From JASEGV01 sp947085405 (GTDB lineage Bacteria > Bacteroidota > Ignavibacteria > UBA10030 > BY39), in contig CAMTWO010000026.1 in NCBI GenBank assembly GCA_947085405.1, forward strand, positions 17,452-81,451: DNA of 64,000 nt, read 5' to 3'. The first letter of the stretch is position 1. Each line of letters opens with the position of its first letter. Position numbers and translations under genes: made by a program. The notes beneath the pieces are model-generated. The model ran no database searches, had not been told where the DNA came from, and saw only the letters and a program-made list of their open reading frames with translations. Of the stretch, positions 44,742 to 52,052 are shown one piece after another.

Positions 44742-46442
44742 ATGAGTAACATCGGTTCATATGAAGAGAGATACAAAACTTTTAAATGGGAACAAGCAGA
44801 AAAAGAATTGGAGTACGGTAAAAACGGAATGTACAATATCGGTTATTACTGTTCCGACCGAATCTGCGAAAGAGGCGATGCCAATAAGTTGGCATTAATA
44901 TGGGAAGGATTCACCGGCGAGGTTAAAAAATTCACTTACGACGATATACGCGTGCACAGTAACACCATCGCAAAGTTCTTGCAGGATAACGGAGTGAACC
45001 TTGGCGACCGTGTTTGTCTTTTTATGGATAAAGTTCCTGAATTGTATTTGGGATTTATTGGAATCTTAAAGATGGGTGGAATAGCACAACCCCTCTTCTC
45101 CGCGTTCGGTGAAGAAGCATTATTCACTCGCTTGGATGATGCAAAAACAAAAGCGATAATTACTCAGAAAAAACATTTAGGAAAAGTTCGTAGGATAAAA
45201 GATAAACTTCCTGAGCTTACAAAAATTATAATCGTCGATGCTGACGATACAACACCTCAGGTTAATGAAATTCATTTTTGGCTGGCGAAAGCCCGGAAGG
45301 TAGATAAGTTCGACGTTGTAAAAGTCGGACCGGAAGTGCCATCTCTTTTACATTATACTTCCGGCACCACGGGTAAACCAAAAGGAGCTCAGCACGCTCA
45401 TTCATCAATTATCGCTCAGTACATTACATCAAAGTGGGTTCTCGATTTGCAGCCCGATGATATTTACTGGTGTACTGCCGACCCCGGATGGGTAACCGGA
45501 ACTTCATACGGCATTATCGGTCCGTGGGCAAACGGTGTTACACAAGTTGTATTGGATGCCGGCTTTGGCACCGAGAAGTGGTATGCGTTTATACAGAAAT
45601 ATAAAGTTACGATGTGGTATTCAGCGCCAACTGCAATCCGGTTACTTATGAAGGAGGGATTGGATGTTGTGAAGAAGTTCGACCTATCATCGCTCCGCCA
45701 TCTTGCAAGTGTCGGTGAACCGTTAAACGCTGAAGCTGTTATTTGGTCTGAGAAAGCATTCGGCAAACCATTTTATGATACATACTGGCAGACTGAAACT
45801 GGTGCGATAGTGATTACAAATTTTCCTGAAATGAAAATAAAACCAGGTTCAATGGGGAAAGCATTCCCTGGGGTTATTGCAACTGTTGTGAACGCAAAGA
45901 CTTATGAACCGATCGAAACTCCGGGCACAGTCGGTTTAATCGCCCTCAAACCCGGCTGGCCCTCGATGATGCGAACTTATTGGAACAATAAAGAAACTTA
46001 TGATTGCAAATTTAAGAATGGCTGGTATATTTGCGGCGACCGTTCAAGCATTGATAACGAGGGTTATTTCTGGTTTGTTGGACGTGATGATGATGTTATT
46101 AATACCGCAGGACATCTCGTCGGTCCGTTTGAGATTGAATCTGCGCTGCTTGAACACAAAGCTGTTGCGGAATCGGCTGCGATTGGAAAACCCGACCCTG
46201 TGAATATGGAAGTAGTAAAAGCATTCATCGCGCTCAAACCCGGTTTTGAACCAAGCGGCGATTTAGAATTAGATATCATGAATTTTATACGGAAGAAACT
46301 TTCTCCACTTGCAATGCCTCAAGATATTGAGTTCGTTAAATCACTTCCCAAAACTCGCAGCGGAAAAATTATGCGGCGTCTCCTCCGCGCTCAAGAATGG
46401 GGCGAAGAAATAGGAGATATTTCAACTCTGGAAAATGACTAA
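44742..46442 (+). CDS. acsA: Acetyl-CoA synthetase (AcsA type)
   Basis: A 566-residue AMP-forming acyl-CoA ligase. The phosphate-binding loop is HYTSGTTGKPKG, and TADPGWVTGTSYGI, YWQTETGA and the C-terminal catalytic lysine region LPKTRSGKIMRR follow. The match to Bacillus AcsA is close throughout, including QYITSKWVLDL and PGWPSMM. The expected reaction is acetate plus CoA plus ATP to acetyl-CoA; a longer acyl substrate cannot be ruled out. A GGAG precedes the ATG. It leads an operon with a membrane protein, an ACP and kbl, which uses acetyl-CoA. Confidence 0.92.
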   Translation: MSNIGSYEERYKTFKWEQAEKELEYGKNGMYNIGYYCSDRICERGDANKLALIWEGFTGEVKKFTYDDIRVHSNTIAKFLQDNGVNLGDRVCLFMDKVPELYLGFIGILKMGGIAQPLFSAFGEEALFTRLDDAKTKAIITQKKHLGKVRRIKDKLPELTKIIIVDADDTTPQVNEIHFWLAKARKVDKFDVVKVGPEVPSLLHYTSGTTGKPKGAQHAHSSIIAQYITSKWVLDLQPDDIYWCTADPGWVTGTSYGIIGPWANGVTQVVLDAGFGTEKWYAFIQKYKVTMWYSAPTAIRLLMKEGLDVVKKFDLSSLRHLASVGEPLNAEAVIWSEKAFGKPFYDTYWQTETGAIVITNFPEMKIKPGSMGKAFPGVIATVVNAKTYEPIETPGTVGLIALKPGWPSMMRTYWNNKETYDCKFKNGWYICGDRSSIDNEGYFWFVGRDDDVINTAGHLVGPFEIESALLEHKAVAESAAIGKPDPVNMEVVKAFIALKPGFEPSGDLELDIMNFIRKKLSPLAMPQDIEFVKSLPKTRSGKIMRRLLRAQEWGEEIGDISTLEND

Positions 46443-46487
46443 TTTATTGATAAATATTTTTTATAAATAAATTTATATTATTAGGCT

Positions 46488-47336
46488 ATGAATATTATAA
46501 TTGCTTTGATTGTTGGGTTCATGATCGTGTTATTATCATTCTTTACAATAACATTAAGTTGGATTATATATATATTGTCTATAATTATTCTTTATATTTT
46601 TTCTTCAGTGCTTAATCAATGGTATGAAACTGCAACTATCGAACTTCATTATAAAAATCTTAAACTATTTAGTCAAGACTTACTCATCTCGACAAAAATT
46701 ATAATAATCTCTGGTATTATTGTCTCCGTTATTACTTTTTATAAAGGTTACTTTTTAGGAATTTTATTCGGTGCAGTAAGTTTAATGATATTAGTAAATA
46801 TTAGAAAAAAAATAGACTCATTTATCCTAAAAAAAGAAGTTAGAAAACAGCTTATTAAGGAAGATATTATACCATTGTTAATCGATAATTTTAATACTGT
46901 TACCTTATTCATCGACAAATTAAGAAAGGAAGACAAAAGAAAAAATACAAAATTAAAATCGTTATATCTTGAATTAACGATAGCTTATATATTCTCAATT
47001 ATAAAGGCAGCCGAAATTCTTGATAACAATATGCTAAGAAAAATAATGGAAATTTCCACAAAAGCAGCCTTCGAATATCTTTCAAAAAAATATAAGAGTA
47101 TAAATTCTGAACATTTTTTTGAAATATGTTCAAAAAGGGTAGCCCAGTATAATGATATTTTAGAAAATGGAATTCCTGAAAATATTGTAATAATATTAGG
47201 AGAAGCTTTGTCGAAAAATATAAATGAAGATAAAAGCAATGGATTTGATTCGATTCCATTCGGGATATGGTTTAGTAGTAATTTAATAGCACTCAAGAAG
47301 TTCTATTTAGATATTACAAAAGAAAATAAAAATTGA
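46488..47336 (+). CDS. Unrecognised membrane protein in the acsA-acp-kbl operon
   Basis: No family was recognised in this 282-residue protein. Two hydrophobic hairpins are visible at about 1-45 and 70-105, followed by a charged, mostly helical cytoplasmic part (VRKQLIKEDIIPLLIDNFN, KKYKSINSEHFFEICSKRV). The gene is visibly more AT-rich than acsA and kbl on either side, suggesting later acquisition. It lies 45 bp from acsA and 47 bp from the ACP gene on the same strand. A function in lipid handling would be guesswork. Confidence 0.65.
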   Translation: MNIIIALIVGFMIVLLSFFTITLSWIIYILSIIILYIFSSVLNQWYETATIELHYKNLKLFSQDLLISTKIIIISGIIVSVITFYKGYFLGILFGAVSLMILVNIRKKIDSFILKKEVRKQLIKEDIIPLLIDNFNTVTLFIDKLRKEDKRKNTKLKSLYLELTIAYIFSIIKAAEILDNNMLRKIMEISTKAAFEYLSKKYKSINSEHFFEICSKRVAQYNDILENGIPENIVIILGEALSKNINEDKSNGFDSIPFGIWFSSNLIALKKFYLDITKENKN

Positions 47337-47383
47337 ATATCTACAATATTCACTAAATTAATAATTCATAATAAGGAGTAGTT

Positions 47384-47638
47384 ATGTCGGAAGAAATTAA
47401 AAAAATAATTATCGATTACGTTAAAAAAGAATACCTGGAAGAAGATTCAACTACAGAAGTGAACGAAAACACAAAGCTAATCTCGAGCGGAATAGTTGAT
47501 TCGTTTTCTATGGTATCATTAAAAATGTTTCTTGAGAAAAAATTCTTAATCAAAATTCCCGATGATAAGGCAACGCCCGAAGCGTTCGATTCAGTAAATA
47601 ATATCATCGTGCTTTTAAAAGAATTTGGTAAAATATAA
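47384..47638 (+). CDS. Acyl carrier protein
   Basis: An 84-residue carrier protein with a four-helix pattern. The phosphopantetheine serine is in GIVDSFSMVSL; the surrounding sequence differs from the fatty-acid ACP motif DSLD and is closer to specialised carriers. It is not flanked by fab genes but by acsA upstream and kbl nine bases downstream, and acpS is 2.8 kb upstream. A GGAG ribosome site is present. A dedicated carrier for the PLP-dependent condensation next door is the most economical reading. Confidence 0.87.
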   Translation: MSEEIKKIIIDYVKKEYLEEDSTTEVNENTKLISSGIVDSFSMVSLKMFLEKKFLIKIPDDKATPEAFDSVNNIIVLLKEFGKI

Positions 47639-47647
47639 GGAGGATAT

Positions 47648-48895
47648 ATGGCATACAGCGAAAAAGCGAAATCATTTTACGAAAGTGAATTAAAAGGAAT
47701 TCGGCAGGCAGGAATATTTAAAGAAGAACGCTACATTAAATCGCAGCAAGCCGCAAAGATAAAAGTAGAATATCCTACAGGTGCACCGACTAAGGACGTG
47801 TTGAATTTCTGTGCTAATAATTATCTCGGTCTCTCAAGCCATCCCGAAGTTATAGCCGCAGCACACAAAGGTCTTGATGAGAGAGGATATGGACTGTCGT
47901 CCGTGCGTTTCATCTGTGGTACGCAGGACATCCACCGTGAGCTTGAAAACAAGCTCTCAGAATTTCTTGGGATGGAAGACACGCTCCTCTTTCCATCCTG
48001 TATGGAAGCGAACGCCGGACTCTTCGATGTAATGCTCGATAAAGATGATGCGATGATATCTGATCGGCTTGTTCACGCTTCTATAGTTGATGGAATGCGG
48101 CTTTGTAAAGCTCAGCTCTACAATTACAAGCATTCCGATATGGCGCATCTTGAAGAAAAATTACAGGAAACTCAGCACTGCAGATTGCGATTGATTATCA
48201 CTGATGGGGTTTTCTCGATGGATGGCGACATTGTTAAATTGGATAAAATTTGTGAACTTGCAGAGAAGTATGATGCGATGGTTATGGTTGACGATTCACA
48301 CGCAACCGGTTTTATAGGAAAACAGGGAAGGGGAACACACGAGCATTGTGGAGTAATGGATAAAGTTGATATAATTACAACGACTCTTGGCAAAGCTCTT
48401 GGCGGTGCAGCAGGTGGATGTGTCAGCGGTAAAAAAGAGATTGTTGAAATGTGCCGTCAGCGTGCACGCCCTTACTTGTTTTCAAATACGGTACCACCTG
48501 TAGTAGTTGCTGCGGCAATTAAAGTTATTGATATAATCTCCAAGTCAACTGACCGCCGCGATAAACTTGAAGCAAACACCACATACTTCCGTGAGAAGAT
48601 GATTCAAGCCGGACTCGATATTAAGAAGGGAGATAGTCCCATTGTTCCGGTGATGCTTTACAACGCTAAACTTGCACAGGATGTAGCACGCGATCTGTAC
48701 GATGAAGGTATTTATGTGGTTGGATTCTTCTTCCCGGTTGTCCCTCAGGGGCAGGCACGAATCAGAACACAAATTTCTGCAGACCACGAGAGAGAACATC
48801 TCGATAAAGCAATTGCCGCTTTTACAAAAATAGGAGAGAAGTACAAAATTTTAGGTAAAAAGAAAGATGAGATAATAGCGATGTACGGGATGTAA
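47648..48895 (+). CDS. kbl: Alpha-oxoamine synthase, 2-amino-3-ketobutyrate CoA ligase type (1)
   Basis: A 415-residue PLP enzyme of the Kbl/BioF/serine palmitoyltransferase family. The PLP lysine is in TTLGKALGGAAGG, with DDSHATGF and VRFICGTQDIH nearby. The N-terminus (GIFKEERYI) follows E. coli Kbl closely, which condenses glycine with acetyl-CoA. With tdh at 33589 it could complete threonine breakdown to glycine. But its location nine bases after an ACP gene raises an alternative, condensation of an ACP-bound acyl group. AGGAGG precedes the ATG. Confidence 0.85.
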   Translation: MAYSEKAKSFYESELKGIRQAGIFKEERYIKSQQAAKIKVEYPTGAPTKDVLNFCANNYLGLSSHPEVIAAAHKGLDERGYGLSSVRFICGTQDIHRELENKLSEFLGMEDTLLFPSCMEANAGLFDVMLDKDDAMISDRLVHASIVDGMRLCKAQLYNYKHSDMAHLEEKLQETQHCRLRLIITDGVFSMDGDIVKLDKICELAEKYDAMVMVDDSHATGFIGKQGRGTHEHCGVMDKVDIITTTLGKALGGAAGGCVSGKKEIVEMCRQRARPYLFSNTVPPVVVAAAIKVIDIISKSTDRRDKLEANTTYFREKMIQAGLDIKKGDSPIVPVMLYNAKLAQDVARDLYDEGIYVVGFFFPVVPQGQARIRTQISADHEREHLDKAIAAFTKIGEKYKILGKKKDEIIAMYGM

Positions 48896-48995
48896 GAATC
48901 AACGTTACTGAAACTGCTCAGATTAGTGAGTAGATATAAATTTGTTTGATTATCGAACAATCAGTTGACTCTTATTCTTACAATCATTGAAATAT

Positions 48996-49055
48996 AAACA
49001 CAAAACCCCGCCCCGAAATAATCGGAGCGGGGTTTGTAGTTAAACGTGTATCTAT
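48996..49055. repeat. 60-bp direct repeat, left copy (with terminator hairpin)
   Basis: Bases 48996-49055 are identical to 50742-50801 except for one base (59 of 60). The core is a GC-rich hairpin, AACCCCGCCCCGA against TCGGAGCGGGGTT, able to terminate transcripts from kbl on one side and abiEii on the other. The right copy is the terminator of the cold-shock gene. The two copies enclose exactly the AbiE module. Confidence 0.9.
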
Positions 49056-49099
49056 ATTTATAAATGCAGAATTTTTTATTTTCACTCAGTCTTTTTGCC

Positions 49100-50035
49100 T
49101 TATTGCAATTCCCATTTCCAAGTCTCATTATCCCACTTAGCGTTTTTCTGCGTTGGTTCATTAGTGCATACCGGTTCAAGAAATAGCTCAAGCTTGTTCA
49201 TCGCATCTAAAAAACTTTCGTTAAAGGTCAATCGATTTCTATTTAGGAATGCTTTCCACTGTTTCTGTTTTTCGGAATTCTGTTTGAAGTCACTCCCGAA
49301 TATTACTCTACGATCTTCAAGAGATGTTCCTCTGTGTTTAAACGTGGTTATAATGGCTTCACGAAGATTATCGAAAATGAATGAGTCGTTCTCAGCTTGA
49401 AACAGGACATCGTAAATATCTTTCATCCGGCTCGATAAAAAACTTAGCTTCACAAGCGCTTCAAACTTCTCGGCTATCGATGACTCAACGGAGTAAACAC
49501 TAATTTTCGGGACAGGCATTTCTTCAAGTAGAACCGGAAAATCTGCTATATACGGACCGCCCACAATTTTATCTCCGAAAGCAACATCCATCCAAAGCAC
49601 TTCCTTTATACCTCCTAAAGTTGCCTCAACGCGAACTCGGACACCTTGATAATCTGCACTCTCAATAATTTCATCGGCAGTAACAGTTTTAGGATCGAAT
49701 ATCACACCATCTTCACAATCAATTGCAACAATCTCCTGCATTATTTTTTCGATATTGTCAGGAGCATTGGAAATACCTTGTCCCAAGAAATCAATATCCC
49801 TTGTCGGTCGGAGGCGGGACATCCTATGAGTTAAAAGTAATAGCGCACCTTTGAGAATGAACCCGTTTTGATATTGAGAGATAGATAACCGGTAAAGGAA
49901 TCGTTCTTGAAAATATTGTAAAAGAACTGCGTTGAAATCACGATTGGTTTGCTTTGCGATATTAAGAAGCCGGGTTTTAACAGAAGCAGTGAGGTCTTTA
50001 ATTTGTCTGTTCCGGCTTGTCTGTTTACTCTTCAT
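49100..50035 (-). CDS. abiEii: AbiEii-family nucleotidyltransferase toxin
   Basis: A 311-residue toxin of the type IV AbiE toxin-antitoxin/abortive-infection system. The nucleotidyltransferase motif is visible in the segment from GALLLL to RPTRDIDFLGQG, where the paired aspartates bind metal. Known relatives transfer nucleotides to cellular RNA and stop growth during phage infection. Its ATG overlaps the antitoxin gene stop, so the two are translated together. The pair lies between two copies of a 60-bp repeat. Confidence 0.9.
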   Translation of the reverse strand: MKSKQTSRNRQIKDLTASVKTRLLNIAKQTNRDFNAVLLQYFQERFLYRLSISQYQNGFILKGALLLLTHRMSRLRPTRDIDFLGQGISNAPDNIEKIMQEIVAIDCEDGVIFDPKTVTADEIIESADYQGVRVRVEATLGGIKEVLWMDVAFGDKIVGGPYIADFPVLLEEMPVPKISVYSVESSIAEKFEALVKLSFLSSRMKDIYDVLFQAENDSFIFDNLREAIITTFKHRGTSLEDRRVIFGSDFKQNSEKQKQWKAFLNRNRLTFNESFLDAMNKLELFLEPVCTNEPTQKNAKWDNETWKWELQ

Positions 50036-50634
50036 TATCCAACGATTGCTCTCACATACGGCATCATTACAGTTTTCACCTGGCAGATCTCTGCATATTT
50101 ACTGAGCTTGTTTATGTTTGCTTCTTTCAGTTTGAGATAGCTTTTAAGTCCCTCAAGGGCAATATCTATTCCAAGTTTATTCCGGTAGCGGAACATATCG
50201 CAGACGGTTTTTTCTTTATTGTATATTTTAATTTCACCCATCTTAGTTTCTATTTTGTCAATGCCATATTTAAAGAAACGTTCTCTAAAAAAGAAAAACT
50301 TTATTGGAGGATAATTTACTTTCAGAGGTTTTGTTGCATGTGGAATTGCTATAAATATTTCCGATGGATTAAATGTTGAAAGATTATAATATGAAAGAGC
50401 AGTAACTAGGCATATCACACCCTTGGGAACAGCTTGACATACATCCAGCATACTGAGATTTGCCACAGCCCTCCCCTTAAAATCTACTAGTCGATAGAGG
50501 CCCGGTTTCACTCTTTCAATAGTACCTTCTTTTAGCAGAGCTGAAATATCTCTTGTCTGAAACGATGCTTTCTTGAGATCTTTCATCCTCGCATAGCCCA
50601 TATTGGACCTAAAATATTTAATAATCTTTTCCAT
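50035..50634 (-). CDS. abiEi: AbiEi-family antitoxin / transcriptional repressor
   Basis: A 199-residue antitoxin with an N-terminal winged helix-turn-helix (MKDLKKASFQTRDISALLKEGTIERVKPGLY) and a C-terminal AbiEi domain. AbiEi proteins neutralise the toxin and repress their own operon by binding inverted repeats upstream. A nested inverted repeat is found 13-61 bp upstream of this gene start. The last base is shared with the toxin gene start. Confidence 0.9.
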   Translation of the reverse strand: MEKIIKYFRSNMGYARMKDLKKASFQTRDISALLKEGTIERVKPGLYRLVDFKGRAVANLSMLDVCQAVPKGVICLVTALSYYNLSTFNPSEIFIAIPHATKPLKVNYPPIKFFFFRERFFKYGIDKIETKMGEIKIYNKEKTVCDMFRYRNKLGIDIALEGLKSYLKLKEANINKLSKYAEICQVKTVMMPYVRAIVG

Positions 50635-50646
50635 AGCAAGTTATTA

Positions 50647-50722
50647 TGATTCTATTTTACTGCCAATGAAGTGCATTGGCAGAGATTTAGAATCAATATA
50701 ATGTTTTTTTATTATTATTCAA
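50647..50722 (-). promoter_or_regulatory. AbiE promoter with nested inverted-repeat operator
   Basis: CTGCCAATG (50660-50668) and CATTGGCAG (50674-50682) form a perfect inverted repeat. TGATTCTA (50647-50654) and TAGAATCA (50688-50695) form a second one with the same centre at 50671. On the minus strand TTGAAT (50722-50717) and TATATT (50700-50695) are spaced by 16 bases, so the predicted transcript start falls in the outer arm. This is the expected layout for autorepression by AbiEi. Confidence 0.75.
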
Positions 50723-50741
50723 ACAAGCGGATAACCTCCTA

Positions 50742-50801
50742 AAACACAAAACCCCGCCCCGAAAAAATCGGAGCGGGGTTTGTAGTTAAACGTGTATCTA
50801 T
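50742..50801. repeat. 60-bp direct repeat, right copy (cold-shock gene terminator)
   Basis: This is the partner of 48996-49055. It starts ten bases downstream of the cold-shock gene stop and contains its terminator. On the minus strand the stem CCCCGCTCCGA pairs with TCGGGGCGGGG around a T-rich loop. The repeat continues past the hairpin almost to the stop codon, so more than a simple terminator is duplicated. Confidence 0.9.
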
Positions 50802-50810
50802 CGCTACTTA

Positions 50811-51011
50811 TTAGATGACTGATACGTTAGTAGCTTGAAGTCCTTTGGGACCGTTTTCAACTTCGAATTTCACTTGGTCGCCTTCGTTAAGGTTTTTATA
50901 ACCTTCTCCGACGATTGATTTGTGATGGACGAATACATCTTCGCCACCTTGACGTGAAATGAAGCCGTAACCTTTTGCTCCGTTGAACCATTTGACTGTT
51001 CCTTTTTCCAT
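50811..51011 (-). CDS. cspA: Cold-shock-domain protein
   Basis: A 66-residue CspA-type protein. RNP1 is KGYGFISR and RNP2 VFVHHKSI, the single-stranded nucleic acid-binding motifs, and the protein starts MEKGTVKWFNGA as usual. It acts as an RNA chaperone. The gene has a long structured leader upstream and a hairpin terminator downstream that has been copied to the far side of the AbiE genes. Confidence 0.96.
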   Translation of the reverse strand: MEKGTVKWFNGAKGYGFISRQGGEDVFVHHKSIVGEGYKNLNEGDQVKFEVENGPKGLQATNVSVI

Positions 51012-51273
51012 GGAACTATCCTTTCTTTTATCCCGCCCTTGGCGGAACTGTTTTGTTATGAATCCGTCCCCGTAAGGGGCTCGGTAAAGTGTACGCCGGA
51101 AACCGTGGCTTTTATATCCTGGATCGCTTCATCGGAGTTTTTTCCGACTCTGCGTGTTTCGATTGCTGGCGACTCTGACCTTGAAAGGAGACAACGGGTA
51201 CATCAGCTGGTGCTAAAAGCGTGCGAATACTGCAAAAAAACGTGCTTAGTAAAACAACCCTTTATGAATTGTG
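51012..51273 (-). promoter_or_regulatory. Structured leader region of the cold-shock gene
   Basis: The 262 bp before the cold-shock gene hold no convincing gene. On the minus strand the last 65 bases before the ATG contain two hairpins: CCCC-TTA-CGGGG (51067-51079) and CCGCC-AAG-GGCGG (51038-51050), then AAAGGA before the start. Long structured 5' leaders are a known control feature of csp genes. The promoter itself could not be assigned. Confidence 0.5.
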
Positions 51274-52029
51274 CTAACGGGGTACTGTTATTTGACTATT
51301 CAACATACACATAATTCCCTCCAATAGCAATATCTGTTTTGTTCTGCAACTTTGTTTCAACTTTTTCTCGAACAGGAGATAGTTGAAGCTCAGCCGTTTC
51401 GCAGTTTTTATATTGGGAAGCGGGTACGTTTTTATTGAGAAGCGAGAGAAGTATTTGTCAATCTCTGGGCGTAATTCTATTCCTACTCGTTCAAAAATAT
51501 CCAGGAAGTTATTATGAGTGACCTTACCTACTAAGAGATCCCAGAACTCATCAGCATTCGGTTTTGCAGTTTTAATATCGAATAGAAATAACTCATCAGA
51601 GTTACTTTCTACCCAAACATCAACTCTGGTTAGTTTCACTTTTTTCATTTTCCATTTAAGACACACTTTTCTAATTTGCTAAATCTCTTTTGATTTGTTC
51701 GGAGTACTCTCTGCGGTAGCTAAACTATCCATTATCTCTTGGATAACCTGATGTGCTCCTTCGCTTATTTGTGTACCTGCCTTCATTTGTGATTGGGCTA
51801 CTTTAAAATTCTTTTGAGCCAATGATAACGCAACAGGTTCAAAAATAGCCGTACCAAAATTGGTATTCAGCGAGTGAATAAAGGGATACAACGCCATGCG
51901 GTTTTTGTCAAGCAATCGTGTGTGGAATGGCATCGAAGTTGGTTCGGGTTTGTAATTCTGAAATTTGTTGTGAAGACAATTTTTTAGAACATATTTAATG
52001 GATTTTATTTCGGATTTATAGATGGACAT
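51274..52029 (-). pseudogene. TdeIII-like restriction endonuclease gene, inactivated
   Basis: Two consecutive pieces in the same frame encode a TdeIII-type endonuclease. The first 116 residues (MPFHTRLLDKNRMALYPFIH, GTAIFEPVALSLAQ) end at an amber codon at 51681-51679 just after STPNKSKEI. Reading on past it gives QIRKVC, then KVKLTRVDVWVESN and FDIKTAKPN. There the sequence jumps to ADEFWDLLVG and ERVGIELRPEIDKYF, missing an estimated 60-75 residues of the family core. The tail after YFSRF is unrelated. One nonsense codon plus an internal deletion make this gene dead. Confidence 0.82.
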
Positions 52030-52052
52030 TTATTGCATTCAAAAGATTCTAA

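Noticed and set aside
47648..48895. Serine palmitoyltransferase as the primary name for the first Kbl-type enzyme
   Set aside because: Its N-terminus and motifs follow E. coli Kbl too closely; the ACP context is recorded only as an alternative.
51039..51314. 91-residue plus-strand reading frame opposite the cold-shock leader
   Set aside because: It lies antisense to the structured csp leader and runs into the dead endonuclease gene; no ribosome site or recognisable domain.
51679..51681. Readthrough or recoding of the amber codon to rescue the endonuclease
   Set aside because: The downstream half also lacks a core segment and has an unrelated tail, so readthrough would not give a working enzyme; no other gene in the window uses internal TAG.
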